Shown here: piece after piece, positions 18,101 through 27,462 of the stretch
Numbering within the stretch: position 1 is the first letter of the stretch
Layout of the letters: the number at the start of each line of letters is the position of its first letter
Source: an uncultured delta proteobacterium
GTDB lineage: Bacteria > Myxococcota > Myxococcia > Myxococcales > 40CM-4-68-19
Direction: 5' to 3'
Assembly: GCA_903911145.1 (NCBI GenBank)
Contig: CAIWCD010000014.1
Location: 124,001 to 188,000, forward strand
DNA length: 64,000 bases
Notes under the pieces: model-generated
What the model was told of the DNA's origin: nothing
Database searches by the model: none
What the model saw: the letters and a program-made list of their open reading frames with translations, nothing else
Position numbers and translations under genes: made by a program

Positions 18101-18914
18101 CCGAGCGCAGGTCGCGCTCCGCAAGCAGGTCGAGCAGGCGTGGCAACAGCTGCGCAGCGATCGACACGCGACCGCCTTGCACGGCCCCATCGTGAAGCAC
18201 CAGAACCGCGCCAGGCTTGAGCGCGCGCGTCAGGCGGAGAAGTGCATCGTCGATCGTTCTCGACGCAACTCCATCGCGCGCCGTGCCGCTCCAGCCGGCG
18301 AGGTCGAGCCCCGCGAGTTCCGCTGCTGCAGCGATGTTCGGAGAGAGGATCCCGACCGGCGGGCGAAACCAGCGCGGTCTCTTTCCGCAGCGCGACTCAA
18401 TCAGCGCGCTCGTCCGCTCGAGCTCCGCGGCGAGGTGCGTCGGGTTCATGAACGGCGTCAGGTAGGAGTGGAACCACGAGTGGTTTTCAACGGCGTGCCC
18501 GCGCTGGGCGATCTCGGCGAGCAGCGCAGGGTCGCGCTCGGCAGTGGCGCCGACGACAAAGAAGGTCGCGCGATGTCCTCGCGCCTCGAGGACGTCGAGG
18601 ATGCTGCGCGTCTGCGCTCCGCTCGGCCCATCGTCGAACGTGAGAGCGATCTCCTGACGCGTCGTGTTCGCCGAGAGCAGCGGGCGGGCGAAAACGCCGC
18701 TCGGCAGCCAGAAGACTCCCAGCGAAATAAGGCTGATCAGGCTGAGCAGCACGAGGCTCGCAAGCGCGGGCGAGACAGCGACGCCGAGCAGCGCGAGCAG
18801 GCCCAGCGCGGCACCGGCGCTGCTCAAGAGAACCAGCGCGATCTGTCCGCGCGATGAAGCGCGCTGCGCGAACTCTCCGTTTGGAACGACGCTAGAAGCG
18901 GAAGAGCGCGCCAC
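18075..18914 (-). CDS. Membrane-anchored polysaccharide deacetylase
   Basis: About 279 residues. Two N-terminal hydrophobic helices lead to a NodB-type domain: LTFDDGPS carries the catalytic Asp and metal Asp, HSWFHSY the metal histidines, RPPVG motif 3, and VLVLHDG motif 5. It removes acyl groups from a periplasmic glycan or peptidoglycan; the substrate is unknown. I chose the GTG at 18914 because an AGGTGGAG site lies 6 bases upstream. That overlaps the upstream gene by 23 bases; the TTG at 18827 is the alternative. Confidence 0.78.
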   Translation of the reverse strand: MARSSASSVVPNGEFAQRASSRGQIALVLLSSAGAALGLLALLGVAVSPALASLVLLSLISLISLGVFWLPSGVFARPLLSANTTRQEIALTFDDGPSGAQTRSILDVLEARGHRATFFVVGATAERDPALLAEIAQRGHAVENHSWFHSYLTPFMNPTHLAAELERTSALIESRCGKRPRWFRPPVGILSPNIAAAAELAGLDLAGWSGTARDGVASRTIDDALLRLTRALKPGAVLVLHDGAVQGGRVSIAAQLLPRLLDLLAERDLRSVTLEELLA

Positions 18915-20172
18915 CCGCGACTCCACCTGGCACGGGCGCAAGCGCGATGCTGGCGAGCTGAAGTCCGTGCGTCTCCCCCTGCGCGACCTTGCTGGTCTCC
19001 TCACTGAAGCCGACCGATGATCGGACAGCCTGGAAGATGAGGAAGCCCACTCCGGTGGCGAGGAAGATGCCGCCGTAGGCGTACTCCATTGCCTGCACTC
19101 CGCTCCCGACGGCGTTCGAGGATGTATTTGAATCCGTGATGGCGCCCACCACAATGAACACTGTGCCGACGAGGAGCGATGGGATGGCGACGCCGAGCGG
19201 CCACTTCCCGCGCGGCTCGATGGAGATTTGAAGGTTCTCCGCGGCGAACTTCACTTCGGTCGACGACTGCGCGTCTCCGGTGACCGCGATGGAAACCTTG
19301 CCTTCGGGAACTCCCGCGAGCGTGCAGGGCGTGGCCAACGTGACCGGCTGCTCGCACTTGAACGAGCGCCCCTCCACTGCCGCGACCACCGTGAAGGTCT
19401 TGCTCCCAGAGCTGGTGGCGATGGTCAGCAAGGGCCGTGCACCGTCGACGTGCCGAGGCGTCGGCATCTCGCCGGATGCGCGTGCTCGCTCCGCATCCTG
19501 GTCGCGAGGTGGGGCAGCCTCGGCGATGAACCGCTGCGTTGGCGGCTCCTCCGCTGGCCGCGTGTGTCCTCGAGTCCGCTCGGACTGCGCTGGAGCGGCC
19601 GGCGTCACGAGCGGCGCGGCGTGCGTCTCTGGCTGAGCCTGCCGTACCAGTGGCGCCGGCGCGCTGCCAGCAGGCCCGCCCAACTGCGCAACGAGTGGGC
19701 GCAGCAGTTTGTGCACGGCCTCGTTCGTCGCCGTGTCGAGATCGTCGATGCTCTTGCCGCTCGCCGTCGTACCCGCGAGCAGCCGCCCCTCATGCGTGTC
19801 GTGCAGCTTGAGGTTGAGCTTGAAGCTCGAGCCGAACTTGAGCAGCGCGCCGCTGATCACCAGATCCGCGCCCAGCTTGCGTCCCGTCTCCACTTCGCAT
19901 TCGCCCTGGCAATCCTCGAGCGTCTTGCCGTTCGCGCCGAGCAGCACGAGGACGTTCTCTTTTGTCATCACTCGCAGAGTCGGAATCTCATCGAGCGCGG
20001 CGCCGCGCACAGTGTCGCTCAGGTAGCCGACGTCGACCGCCTTGCGCTCGCCTCCTTCGAGCTTGGAGTCGAACTCGAGGACAGCGAGGACCTTGCCGGC
20101 GCCGGGCGAAGGAGTCTGGGCAGAGGCGGAGAACGCGACTGCGAAGAGAAGCGCGAATGCTCGAAGGGACAT
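18892..20172 (-). CDS. Secreted TolB/CsgG-like N-domain protein with C-terminal membrane helices
   Basis: 426 residues. A signal peptide (1-19) leads to a domain of about 130 residues that resembles TolB_N/FlgO-type 'functional amyloid assembly' folds (VLAVLEFDS, LGADLVISGALL). A proline/alanine-rich linker, a PEGA-like beta domain (about 265-330, EGRSFKCEQPVTL) and two hydrophobic helices (about 335-395) follow. Proteins of this layout are common in Myxococcota and have no assigned function. It is upstream of and overlaps the deacetylase gene, so the two may be one transcript. Confidence 0.6.
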   Translation of the reverse strand: MSLRAFALLFAVAFSASAQTPSPGAGKVLAVLEFDSKLEGGERKAVDVGYLSDTVRGAALDEIPTLRVMTKENVLVLLGANGKTLEDCQGECEVETGRKLGADLVISGALLKFGSSFKLNLKLHDTHEGRLLAGTTASGKSIDDLDTATNEAVHKLLRPLVAQLGGPAGSAPAPLVRQAQPETHAAPLVTPAAPAQSERTRGHTRPAEEPPTQRFIAEAAPPRDQDAERARASGEMPTPRHVDGARPLLTIATSSGSKTFTVVAAVEGRSFKCEQPVTLATPCTLAGVPEGKVSIAVTGDAQSSTEVKFAAENLQISIEPRGKWPLGVAIPSLLVGTVFIVVGAITDSNTSSNAVGSGVQAMEYAYGGIFLATGVGFLIFQAVRSSVGFSEETSKVAQGETHGLQLASIALAPVPGGVAGGALFRF

Positions 20173-20346
20173 GACGGGAGCGCTTTCTTGAAGAGTGGAG
20201 TGAGGCATTCGGTGCAGAGAAACAGCCCCGCGCCTATCACGCCTCGATGCCTGCCGCCACGTTCTCGGAGTACCCCATGCGTCGATGCGATCGATCAGGC
20301 GGGTGCGCGATGGCAGACAGGGAGCGCGCGAGCTACGTTCGCACTC

Positions 20347-21741
20347 ATGAGCGACTCTCTTCGTCCCGAGGCTGCGCGCGCTGTTGCTGAACGCGCGCGC
20401 ACGTTCTTCGCTGCTGGCAGCACGCTCTCTGAATCCGCGCGCCGCAAGCGCTTGCTGGCTCTGCGCGCCGGCATCGAGAAATTCGAGGAGAAGATCTACG
20501 CCGCGCTCAAGCAGGATCTCGGCAAGCCGAAGATGGAGGCCTATCCGGCCGAGATCGGAATCACCATCGGCGAGATCAACCATCTGCTCAGCGGGCTTGC
20601 GGGATGGATGAAGCCGCGCTCGGTGCACACGCCGCTGGTCGCGATGCCAGGCCGAAGCATGCTCGTGCCGGAGCCACTCGGCACCGCGCTGATCATCGCG
20701 CCGTGGAACTATCCCTTCCAGCTCGCTGTGCATCCCCTCGCGGGCGCGATCGCTGCGGGCTGCAACATCGTCCTCAAGCCGAGCGAGCTCTCGCCCGCCA
20801 CCAGCGCGGTTCTCGAAGCGATGCTCGTCGACACGTTCGGCAACGACGGATTCGTGCAGGTGGTGCAGGGCGGTCCCGCAGCCTCGACGGCGCTGCTCGA
20901 AGAGAAGTGGGATCTCGTCTTCTTCACCGGCTCGACGCACGTGGGCCGCATCGTCGCGCAGGCCGCCGCGAAGCATCTGACTCCCACGGTCCTGGAGCTC
21001 GGCGGCAAGAGCCCGACCTTCATCGCCGCCGACGTCGATCTCGCGGTGACCGCGCGGCGGATCACCTGGGGCAAGTTCTACAACGCAGGCCAGACCTGCA
21101 TTGCGCCGGACTACGTGCTCGTCGACGAGTCGATTCACGACGCGTTCATCGCCGCGATGAAGAGCGCGATCGCGCAGCTCTTCGGCACCGATCCGCAGAG
21201 CAGCCCCGACTTCGGCCGCATCATCAGCGACCGCCACTGGTCGCGCCTCGAGACGCTCAAGAGCGGCGGCACTGTCGCGCTCGGCGGCGAGAGCGACGCG
21301 AAGACGCGCTACGTCGCGCCCACGCTGCTCACGAACGTCGACGAGAAGAGCCCGTTGATGCAGGAGGAGATCTTCGGGCCGCTGCTTCCCATCATCAAAG
21401 TGAAGAGCGTCGATGCCGCGATCGCCTTCATCAAGGCGCGCCCCAAGCCTCTCGCGCTCTATGCGTTCACCCGCAGCGACGCGCTCGCCGAGAAGATTCT
21501 CTCCTCGTGCAGCTCGGGCGGCGCGGTCATCAACGACGTGCTCTTGCACATCAGCGTGCCCGATCTTCCCTTCGGTGGCGTCGGCGACAGCGGCATGGGC
21601 GGCTATCACGGCCGCCACAGCTTCGAGGTCTTCTCGCACTTGAAGGGCGTGGTGAAGAAGCCGTTCTGGATGGATCTGAAGCTGCGGTATCCGCCGTATC
21701 GGGAGAGCCTGCTTGGGCTCTTCAAGCGCCTCATGGAGTGA
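20347..21741 (+). CDS. Aldehyde dehydrogenase (class 3-like)
   Basis: A 464-residue NAD(P)-dependent aldehyde dehydrogenase. PWNYPFQL (cofactor site), FTGST, the general-base Glu in LELGGKSP and the nucleophile Cys in GQTCIAPD are all present. The length and C-terminus (a hydrophobic/basic tail after VFSHLKGVVKKPF) match ALDH3, which oxidises fatty or aromatic aldehydes. It stands alone between a divergent operon and a + strand gene, so its substrate cannot be set from context. Confidence 0.88.
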   Translation: MSDSLRPEAARAVAERARTFFAAGSTLSESARRKRLLALRAGIEKFEEKIYAALKQDLGKPKMEAYPAEIGITIGEINHLLSGLAGWMKPRSVHTPLVAMPGRSMLVPEPLGTALIIAPWNYPFQLAVHPLAGAIAAGCNIVLKPSELSPATSAVLEAMLVDTFGNDGFVQVVQGGPAASTALLEEKWDLVFFTGSTHVGRIVAQAAAKHLTPTVLELGGKSPTFIAADVDLAVTARRITWGKFYNAGQTCIAPDYVLVDESIHDAFIAAMKSAIAQLFGTDPQSSPDFGRIISDRHWSRLETLKSGGTVALGGESDAKTRYVAPTLLTNVDEKSPLMQEEIFGPLLPIIKVKSVDAAIAFIKARPKPLALYAFTRSDALAEKILSSCSSGGAVINDVLLHISVPDLPFGGVGDSGMGGYHGRHSFEVFSHLKGVVKKPFWMDLKLRYPPYRESLLGLFKRLME

Positions 21742-21869
21742 CGAGCTGCGGGCCTGCTCCATGCGGAGTTGGGTGGGGCCGCTCCTGAACTGCGCGCGAG
21801 CGATTGCGAGTCCCATTCGCGCCGCGCATTCGATATAGCGACGGCGTGCATCTCGCTTCTCCTCTCTGC
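21742..21869. other. Intergenic region sharing a 19-base motif with 36406-36424
   Basis: 128 bases with no convincing gene. Positions 21777-21795 match 36406-36424 at 18 of 19 bases (GGCCGCTCCTGAACTGCGC versus a G at the eighth base). The latter lies in the predicted structured RNA upstream of purH. Small hairpins are possible here too (CTCC/GGAG at about 21757-21768). A promoter for the following genes probably lies at the 3' end but is not clear. Confidence 0.35.
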
Positions 21870-22886
21870 ATGCAGCCTCGTCGCGCGTCTGCGCTCGTTG
21901 CGGTCGCGCTGCTGCTCTCGCTCGCGCGGGTGGCGGGCGCGCAGACGCCGACTGCGCGGAGGATGGTGCAGCTCGACTATCGGCTCGAGTTCATCGAGGC
22001 GGGATGCCCGTCGGAGCGCGATCTGCGCGCGATGGTGTCGGTGCAGCTTGGATACGATCCGTTCGAGGCGTCGGCTCGCGAGCGTGCGCGCGCGTCGATT
22101 GCGCGCAGAGGAGAGCGGCTCGTCGGTGAGGTCGCGCTGTTCGATGAGGCGGGTCGCACGCTGGGCTTGCGCAATCTCGATGCGGCGAGTGGCTCGTGCA
22201 ACGCGCTGGCGCAGACGCTTGCGCTCGATCTGGCGATCGCGATCGAGCCCGCGGTGCTGCTGCGCGCGGTCGCGGTTCCGTCTGGCGATGCTGCTCCCGA
22301 GCCGACTCCGGTGCAGTCGACGAGTGCAGAGCCCGCAGCTGTCTCGGCTGCACCGGTGCTTCGCGAAACTCCACCGGAGCCGACGCACGCGATTCGTCCG
22401 AGCCAGTGGAGCCTGCAACTTGGCGCGCTGGGCGAGACGGGGTTGATGCCGTCGATCGCAGCAGGGGTCTCTCTCGTCGGCGAAGCGCGCTGGCACAACA
22501 CCAGCGCGGCGCTTGAGGCGGAGCTGTTTCCGTACAGCAGCGTCCCGGCCGCGGGAGGGAGGATCCGCTCGATCCTCACGCGCGGAGGGCTGCGCGGCTG
22601 CCAGTACCTGGGGCCATTCGGGTTCTGCGCGCGGCTTGACGGCGGCGTGTTGCACGCAGGAGCGCAGGGCATCGTCAACGCGCAGCATGGCTCGCTGCCC
22701 GCTGCGTCCGCGGGCCCGGTTCTTGTCGCGGGCTTTCGTCCCGCCGGAAACTTCACGCTCGGCCTGGGCGCCGCGCTCGATGTCGCACTGCTGCGCAACA
22801 CGCTGTTCATCAACGGCGTCCAGCAATGGCGCGCGCCTCCCTTCGCATTCGCCGCGAGCGCGTCGGTGGGCTGGATCTTTCCGTGA
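21870..22886 (+). CDS. Secreted protein of unknown function upstream of ECF sigma factor
   Basis: 338 residues with a signal peptide (1-26, ending VAGAQ). A first domain of about 90 residues with two Cys (GCPSERDL, GSCNALAQ) is followed by an alanine/proline-rich linker and a C-terminal domain rich in short glycine/hydrophobic strands ending in WIFP. That C-terminus resembles a small outer-membrane beta-barrel. I do not recognise the family. The following sigma gene starts at its end, so it belongs to the same operon and may be an envelope sensor or target. A GTG at 21846 is an alternative start. Confidence 0.6.
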   Translation: MQPRRASALVAVALLLSLARVAGAQTPTARRMVQLDYRLEFIEAGCPSERDLRAMVSVQLGYDPFEASARERARASIARRGERLVGEVALFDEAGRTLGLRNLDAASGSCNALAQTLALDLAIAIEPAVLLRAVAVPSGDAAPEPTPVQSTSAEPAAVSAAPVLRETPPEPTHAIRPSQWSLQLGALGETGLMPSIAAGVSLVGEARWHNTSAALEAELFPYSSVPAAGGRIRSILTRGGLRGCQYLGPFGFCARLDGGVLHAGAQGIVNAQHGSLPAASAGPVLVAGFRPAGNFTLGLGAALDVALLRNTLFINGVQQWRAPPFAFAASASVGWIFP

Positions 22887-22921
22887 CGGATTCGGCGTCT
22901 CGCCCCAAACCAGGTGCAGCA

Positions 22922-23458
22922 ATGCCGCGTTCGCACTCTGACGTGCAGACACAGTTCACCGCCGCCTATCGGCAGGAGTTCTCGTACGTGTGGAAGACGC
23001 TTTCACGTCTGGGCGCGCGGCCGACTGCGCAGGAGGACCTCGCGCACGACGTCTTCGCGACGGCGTTTCGCCATTGGGAGAGCTACGACAGCGCGCGGCC
23101 ACTGCGGCCGTGGCTGTTCGGGATCGCGTACCGCGTGGTGCTCGACTGGAAGCGCAAAGCGCAGAACACGCGGGAGAGCGCGTCCGATTCGATCGAGCTG
23201 ACGGACAGCGCGCCGAGTTCGGAAGAGAAGGTCTCTCGTGAGCAGGGGCTCGCGCTCGCCCGTGGCGCGATCGAGGCGCTCGAGATCGATCGTCGCGCTG
23301 TCTTCATCATGCATGAACTCGACGAGCAGCCGATGCCCGAGGTGGCCGAGGCGTTGGCGATTCCGCTGAACACGGCCTACTCGCGCCTGCGGCTCGCGCG
23401 TCGCGATTTCAATGCGCGCGTGGCTGCGCTGCAAGAGAGCAGAGGAGGTGCGCGATGA
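22922..23458 (+). CDS. ECF-subfamily RNA polymerase sigma factor
   Basis: 178 residues from the ATG at 22922, with sigma region 2 (LAHDVFATAFRHWESYD ... RPWLFGIAYRVV) and region 4 (EVAEALAIPLNTAYSRLRLAR, a helix-turn-helix). An AGGTG site five bases upstream supports this start. A GTG at 22883 overlapping the previous stop is the alternative. ECF factors usually respond to envelope signals and are held by a membrane anti-sigma; the next gene, overlapping by four bases, is the candidate. Confidence 0.85.
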   Translation: MPRSHSDVQTQFTAAYRQEFSYVWKTLSRLGARPTAQEDLAHDVFATAFRHWESYDSARPLRPWLFGIAYRVVLDWKRKAQNTRESASDSIELTDSAPSSEEKVSREQGLALARGAIEALEIDRRAVFIMHELDEQPMPEVAEALAIPLNTAYSRLRLARRDFNARVAALQESRGGAR

Positions 23459-24516
23459 GCGTGCACGATCTCGATGAGCTGAGCCAGGATGCGAAAGAGC
23501 TGCTCGCGATGGAGAAGTCGCAGCCGGAGCCGAGCGGTCTGCCTGATGAGCGCGTCTTCGCGCGGCTCTCGCTCACGCTGGGGCTTGCGCCCGCGGCTCT
23601 CTCTGGCGGCGCCGCTGCCACGGCCCATGCGGCGTCCTCTGCAACGGCAAACGCGGCTGCACACGCGACAGCAGCGGCAACGCGTGTGGGGATCCTCAAG
23701 GCATTGATTGCCTCGAAGGTCGGCGTCGCGATCGCGGCCGTCTCGATCGGTGCGGTCGCGGGTGGCGTGGTCGCCGTGCGCGCGGTGAAGCGTTCGGCGA
23801 TGCGCGAAGAGATTGCGCAGACGATCGATGCCGCACGCGTGCGTCCGTCCGTTCCCATGCGCACCACCAAATCTCCGAGCGCCGTGACGATTCCTGCCCC
23901 GCCCGCGACAGCGCCAGATCTCGCCCAGACTGTCCTTGCGCATGCTTCAGCATTGCCGCCGCGCACCGCCTCCTCCTCGGATGGAACGGCGCCCACGAAG
24001 TCTGCTGCGCCCGTTGCGCCGCGTGCAGCTGCACCGAGCGCGTCGACGACTGCCCGAGCGAGTGCGACGGAGCGGACGGTTGCGATGCTCGATGCGCTTC
24101 CTGCTCCTCTCGAAAACCGGCCTGCCGCAGCCGCTCCTCTTGCGACGGCCCTGCCTGCCCCGCGTGGTGTCGCGAGCGATTCGCCCATGATCGGTACACC
24201 GTCGGTTGGCTCCGCAAACCCACGCCCCGCGCAGGCGAGCGCCGATTCGCTCTCCGCCGAGACTGCGCTGCTGCAGTTCGCGCACGCGTCTCTGTTGCGC
24301 GGTGATCCGCAAGCTGCGCTCTCGTCTCTCGATGCGCACGCGCACGATCATCCCGCGGGACGTCTGAGCGAAGAGCGCGATGCGATGCGCGTGCAGGTCC
24401 TCATGCAGCTCGGCCGCACGGCAGAGGCGCGCGCGGCTGCGGCGGCGTTCCGCGTGCGCTATCCCGACAGCCTGCTGCGCGCGAGCGTCGACGCGGCAAT
24501 CGCGCACGCGCCGTGA
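23455..24516 (+). CDS. Membrane protein, probable anti-sigma-like regulator
   Basis: 353 residues. A cytoplasmic N-terminal segment (about 1-70) is followed by a hydrophobic helix (about 80-108, VGVAIAAVSIGAVAGGVVAV), a long alanine/proline-rich periplasmic linker and a C-terminal helical region (about 260-353) with TPR-like spacing (ALLQFAHASLLRGDPQAAL). Its position after an ECF sigma gene and its topology suggest anti-sigma control. No zinc-binding anti-sigma motif is visible, so this is context-based. A MIGTP peptide at 24187-24201 recurs in the helicase gene. Confidence 0.6.
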   Translation: MSVHDLDELSQDAKELLAMEKSQPEPSGLPDERVFARLSLTLGLAPAALSGGAAATAHAASSATANAAAHATAAATRVGILKALIASKVGVAIAAVSIGAVAGGVVAVRAVKRSAMREEIAQTIDAARVRPSVPMRTTKSPSAVTIPAPPATAPDLAQTVLAHASALPPRTASSSDGTAPTKSAAPVAPRAAAPSASTTARASATERTVAMLDALPAPLENRPAAAAPLATALPAPRGVASDSPMIGTPSVGSANPRPAQASADSLSAETALLQFAHASLLRGDPQAALSSLDAHAHDHPAGRLSEERDAMRVQVLMQLGRTAEARAAAAAFRVRYPDSLLRASVDAAIAHAP

Positions 24517-24575
24517 CGGATCGCACGCGTCGCCACAAAGAGGAGGCGGACCTCATCGTGTCGAAGGTGAATCGC

Positions 24576-26993
24576 ATGCGCCTGTTCCGCTCGCTCGCTC
24601 TCTCTGCCGTCGTTGCAATCACGCTCGCCGCTTGCGGAGGCGGCACGCTCGACCTTGGCGGGGCCTGCGCATCGACGTCGCTCGCGACCATCTCCCCGAC
24701 GAGTCCAATCGTCGCCGACGGCCGCGCGCAAGCCACGGTCACCGTTCGCGCGAACAACTGCCAGGGCTTTCCCGTCGCGGGCCTCAACGTCGTGATCAGT
24801 GCGCCGGGCGCGGGAGTCACGACCCGCCAACCTCCCGCCACCGACGCAAGTGGACTTGCGATCGGCTCGATCGCGTCCACGGTCGCAGGTGTGAAGGACG
24901 TCTCGATCTTCATCGATGGCGTCGCTCTTCCGCAGGCGTTGCACGTCACGTTCATTCCCGCGCCCGAGACGCAACTCGCCTTCACGGTGCAGCCCACAGG
25001 CACGCAGGCCGGCGCGGCGATCACTCCTTCAATTCAAGTGAGCGTCGAGGATGCGGCGGGGAACATCGTCACGACGGCGACAGACGCGATCACGCTGACG
25101 CTCGCTTCGGGATCAGCGGCCCTGACCAACACGACAGCAAACGCAGTTGCGGGCGTCGCGACGTTCACGGGGTTCTCTGTTCTGCAAGCAGGCACAGGCT
25201 ACCAACTCACTGCCAGCGCGAGCGGCCTCTCGAGCGCGGTGAGCGCGCCGTTTGCGATCACCAGCGGCATTGCCTCGCAGCTCGTCTTCATCGTCCAGCC
25301 TTCGAACACGCAGACCCACACCGTGATCTCGCCGGCCATCGAGGTCGGAGTCGAGGACAACCTCGGCGATCTCGTGAGGGGCGCTACAGGGGCCGTGACG
25401 CTCGCGATCGGCACACGCGGCAGCGCTGGCATTCTCATGGGGACCGTGACGCAACCGATCGTCAACGGCATCGCGACGTTCGACGACCTGGCAATCACCG
25501 GGGCAGGAAATGGCTACACGCTCGTCGCGACCGCATCTGGCGCGGGCGCGACGCTCGCAGGTGCGGAGAGCCACGCGTTCAACGTCGCGGCCGGTCCTCC
25601 CAGCCGGACAGCGTCCACCATCGTTACATGCATCGATCCTGTCGTCGCGGACGGAGTCTCGATGTGCACGATCACCGTGACGGTGGTGGACGGCGACGGT
25701 GCTCTGCTCGTCGGGGCCCCGGTGGACTTCAGTGCGGACGGGCTGGGAAATCTCTTCAGCGCGACGCAGGGGGTGACCGGCGCGGGCGGCACCTTCACCG
25801 TCACGCTCGCCTCGACGCACGCAGGGACCAAGACGATCACGGCCACCGTCGGCGCAGGCGCGGGCGCATTCAATCTTGTCGCCAGCGCCGCATTCATCGC
25901 CGGTTCAGCGTGCGCAGCAGGCAGCGCGATTGGCGCGACGCCGTCTCAGGGCATCGCGGCGGACGGAGTCCAGGGGGCCAACGTGACCGTCACGGTGGTC
26001 GACTGCCAGGGCAATCCAGTTGCGAACGAGGCCGTCGCGCTCAGTGCAGATGGCTCCTCAAATGCCTTCACGAAAGTAGGCGGGGTCCCGTCCTCCAGCG
26101 CGACTGGCCAGACCGGCATCGACGGAACCTTCACCGCGTCTCTCTCGTCGCTCACGGCAGAGAAGAAGACCGTGACCGCGACGGTGGGCGCGTCGAACAA
26201 CGTGTCGCTCACGACGTTCGTGACCTTCGTGGCGCCGCAGCCGACGCAGCTGGCGTTCCTGGTGCAGCCCAGCTCTTCTCAAGCGGGAGCGAGGATCGCA
26301 CCGGCGGTGAAGGTTGAGGCAACCGACAATTTCGGAGTGCTCGTGCCCACCGCCTCAGGTTCGATCATGCTCTCCATCGTCACGAGCGGCGGCTCTGGGA
26401 CTCTGTCGGGAACGATGACCAAAGACCTGATCGGGGGGATCGCGACGTTCGACGATCTCGCGATCAGCGGCGCAGGCAAAGGGTACGTGCTCTTCGCATC
26501 GTATCCTCTGCGGGAAAGTCCCTTCGCGGAGAGCTTCCCCTTCGACGTAGATTCCGCGTCGACCGATGGAGGCGCAGTCGCCGCGACCGACGGTGGCTCT
26601 CTGCCTGGCATTGCATGCGCCTCAGATACGGTGCTGACCGTATCCCCTCCGCAAGCGCCAGCGGACGGCACCACTGCGATTGCGCTGCTCCTCTTCGCGA
26701 AAGATTGCAACGGTCACGCGGCAGCGGGTGTGTTGGTTTCGCTGTCGGCGACGGGCGCGGGTGACTTGCTCAGCCTGCCGACCGCCGCGAGCGGATCGTC
26801 TCTCACCGTAGCGGGCGTGACTGGCGCGGACGGATCGTTCAGTGGGTGGCTCTCGACGTCGATCGCCGAGACCAAAGTGATCAGCGCGACGGTTGGCTCT
26901 ACCCCGTCTGCATTCTCGCTCTCGGCCGACGTGACATTCTTCGCTCCCGTCGACGGAGGCTCCGCGGGCGGAGGAGATGCCGGTCCTCCTTGA
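24576..26993 (+). CDS. Large lipoprotein with Ig-like (Big_1/invasin-type) repeats
   Basis: 805 residues. The signal peptide ends in a lipobox (ITLAAC), so the protein is probably lipidated at Cys. The rest is repeated beta-sandwich units of two alternating kinds: units of about 100 residues starting TQLAFxVQP, and units with ATVTVxxxNCQGxPVA signatures typical of bacterial Ig-like domains in adhesins. No enzyme motif is present. It closes the ECF sigma operon and could be a surface adhesin or a sigma-controlled target. The ATG at 24576 has AAGGTG six bases upstream; a GTG at 24558 follows a perfect AGGAGG at longer spacing. Confidence 0.75.
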   Translation: MRLFRSLALSAVVAITLAACGGGTLDLGGACASTSLATISPTSPIVADGRAQATVTVRANNCQGFPVAGLNVVISAPGAGVTTRQPPATDASGLAIGSIASTVAGVKDVSIFIDGVALPQALHVTFIPAPETQLAFTVQPTGTQAGAAITPSIQVSVEDAAGNIVTTATDAITLTLASGSAALTNTTANAVAGVATFTGFSVLQAGTGYQLTASASGLSSAVSAPFAITSGIASQLVFIVQPSNTQTHTVISPAIEVGVEDNLGDLVRGATGAVTLAIGTRGSAGILMGTVTQPIVNGIATFDDLAITGAGNGYTLVATASGAGATLAGAESHAFNVAAGPPSRTASTIVTCIDPVVADGVSMCTITVTVVDGDGALLVGAPVDFSADGLGNLFSATQGVTGAGGTFTVTLASTHAGTKTITATVGAGAGAFNLVASAAFIAGSACAAGSAIGATPSQGIAADGVQGANVTVTVVDCQGNPVANEAVALSADGSSNAFTKVGGVPSSSATGQTGIDGTFTASLSSLTAEKKTVTATVGASNNVSLTTFVTFVAPQPTQLAFLVQPSSSQAGARIAPAVKVEATDNFGVLVPTASGSIMLSIVTSGGSGTLSGTMTKDLIGGIATFDDLAISGAGKGYVLFASYPLRESPFAESFPFDVDSASTDGGAVAATDGGSLPGIACASDTVLTVSPPQAPADGTTAIALLLFAKDCNGHAAAGVLVSLSATGAGDLLSLPTAASGSSLTVAGVTGADGSFSGWLSTSIAETKVISATVGSTPSAFSLSADVTFFAPVDGGSAGGGDAGPP

Positions 26994-27101
26994 GTCGCAA
27001 CGCAGACCGAGCCTCCCAATCCCTCGGTAACGTCGGCACGGGGCGCGCACCGAATCGCGGTCGTCCGCACCCAGCCTGCTCGCGCGCAATTCGCGACGAC
27101 T

Positions 27102-27374
27102 CTACGCGACGACCTGTGTCCCCGCCGGCAGCAGCTTCGCGAGCGCGTCGCGCAGATCGCCCACGGTGCGGATGCGCGAGAGCTCCTCGTCGGGAATGCG
27201 CACCGAGAGCTTCTCCTCGAAGTAGCTGACGAGCTCCATCACCGCGACCGAGTCCATGCCCAGCGTCGAGATGACCGTGTCCTTGGTGAGGTTCGCGAGC
27301 TTGCGGTTGTCGACTTCGAGAGCGGCCTGGGTGAAGAGCTCGAGCACGTTGACGGTGTTGCCAGTGGCGGTCAT
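27102..27374 (-). CDS. Acyl carrier protein of fatty-acid-modifying cassette
   Basis: 90 residues with the phosphopantetheine site Ser42 in GMDSVAV. The ATG at 27374 follows a GAGG site and is preferred; an in-frame ATG at 27401 would add nine residues. It ends the - strand run ligase-methyltransferase-ACP and is the likely acceptor of the acyl-adenylate made by the ligase. AT-rich ATCGAAT repeats lie just upstream (27404-27432). Confidence 0.85.
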   Translation of the reverse strand: MTATGNTVNVLELFTQAALEVDNRKLANLTKDTVISTLGMDSVAVMELVSYFEEKLSVRIPDEELSRIRTVGDLRDALAKLLPAGTQVVA

Positions 27375-27401
27375 GGATTCCTCAGCAGAAGATTCGATCA
27401 T

Positions 27402-27462
27402 GCGATTGTCGAAATTCGATAAGATTCGATAACGGCGCTTGGATCAGACTGGGCGCGGGTTT
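27402..27462 (-). promoter_or_regulatory. AT-rich region with ATCGAAT repeats upstream of ACP gene
   Basis: Within 61 bases the - strand reads ATCGAAT twice in close series, with a third copy inside the extended ACP reading frame and a related TTCGACAAT between. It is much more AT-rich than its surroundings. It lies between the methyltransferase stop and the ACP start, so it may be an operator or a promoter giving the ACP separate expression. No known regulator site is recognised. Confidence 0.3.

Noticed and set aside
18892-20172. A true CsgG or FlgO protein
   Set aside because: Only the N-terminal domain resembles that fold; the C-terminal helices and PEGA-like domain differ, so a function in amyloid secretion or flagella is not assigned.
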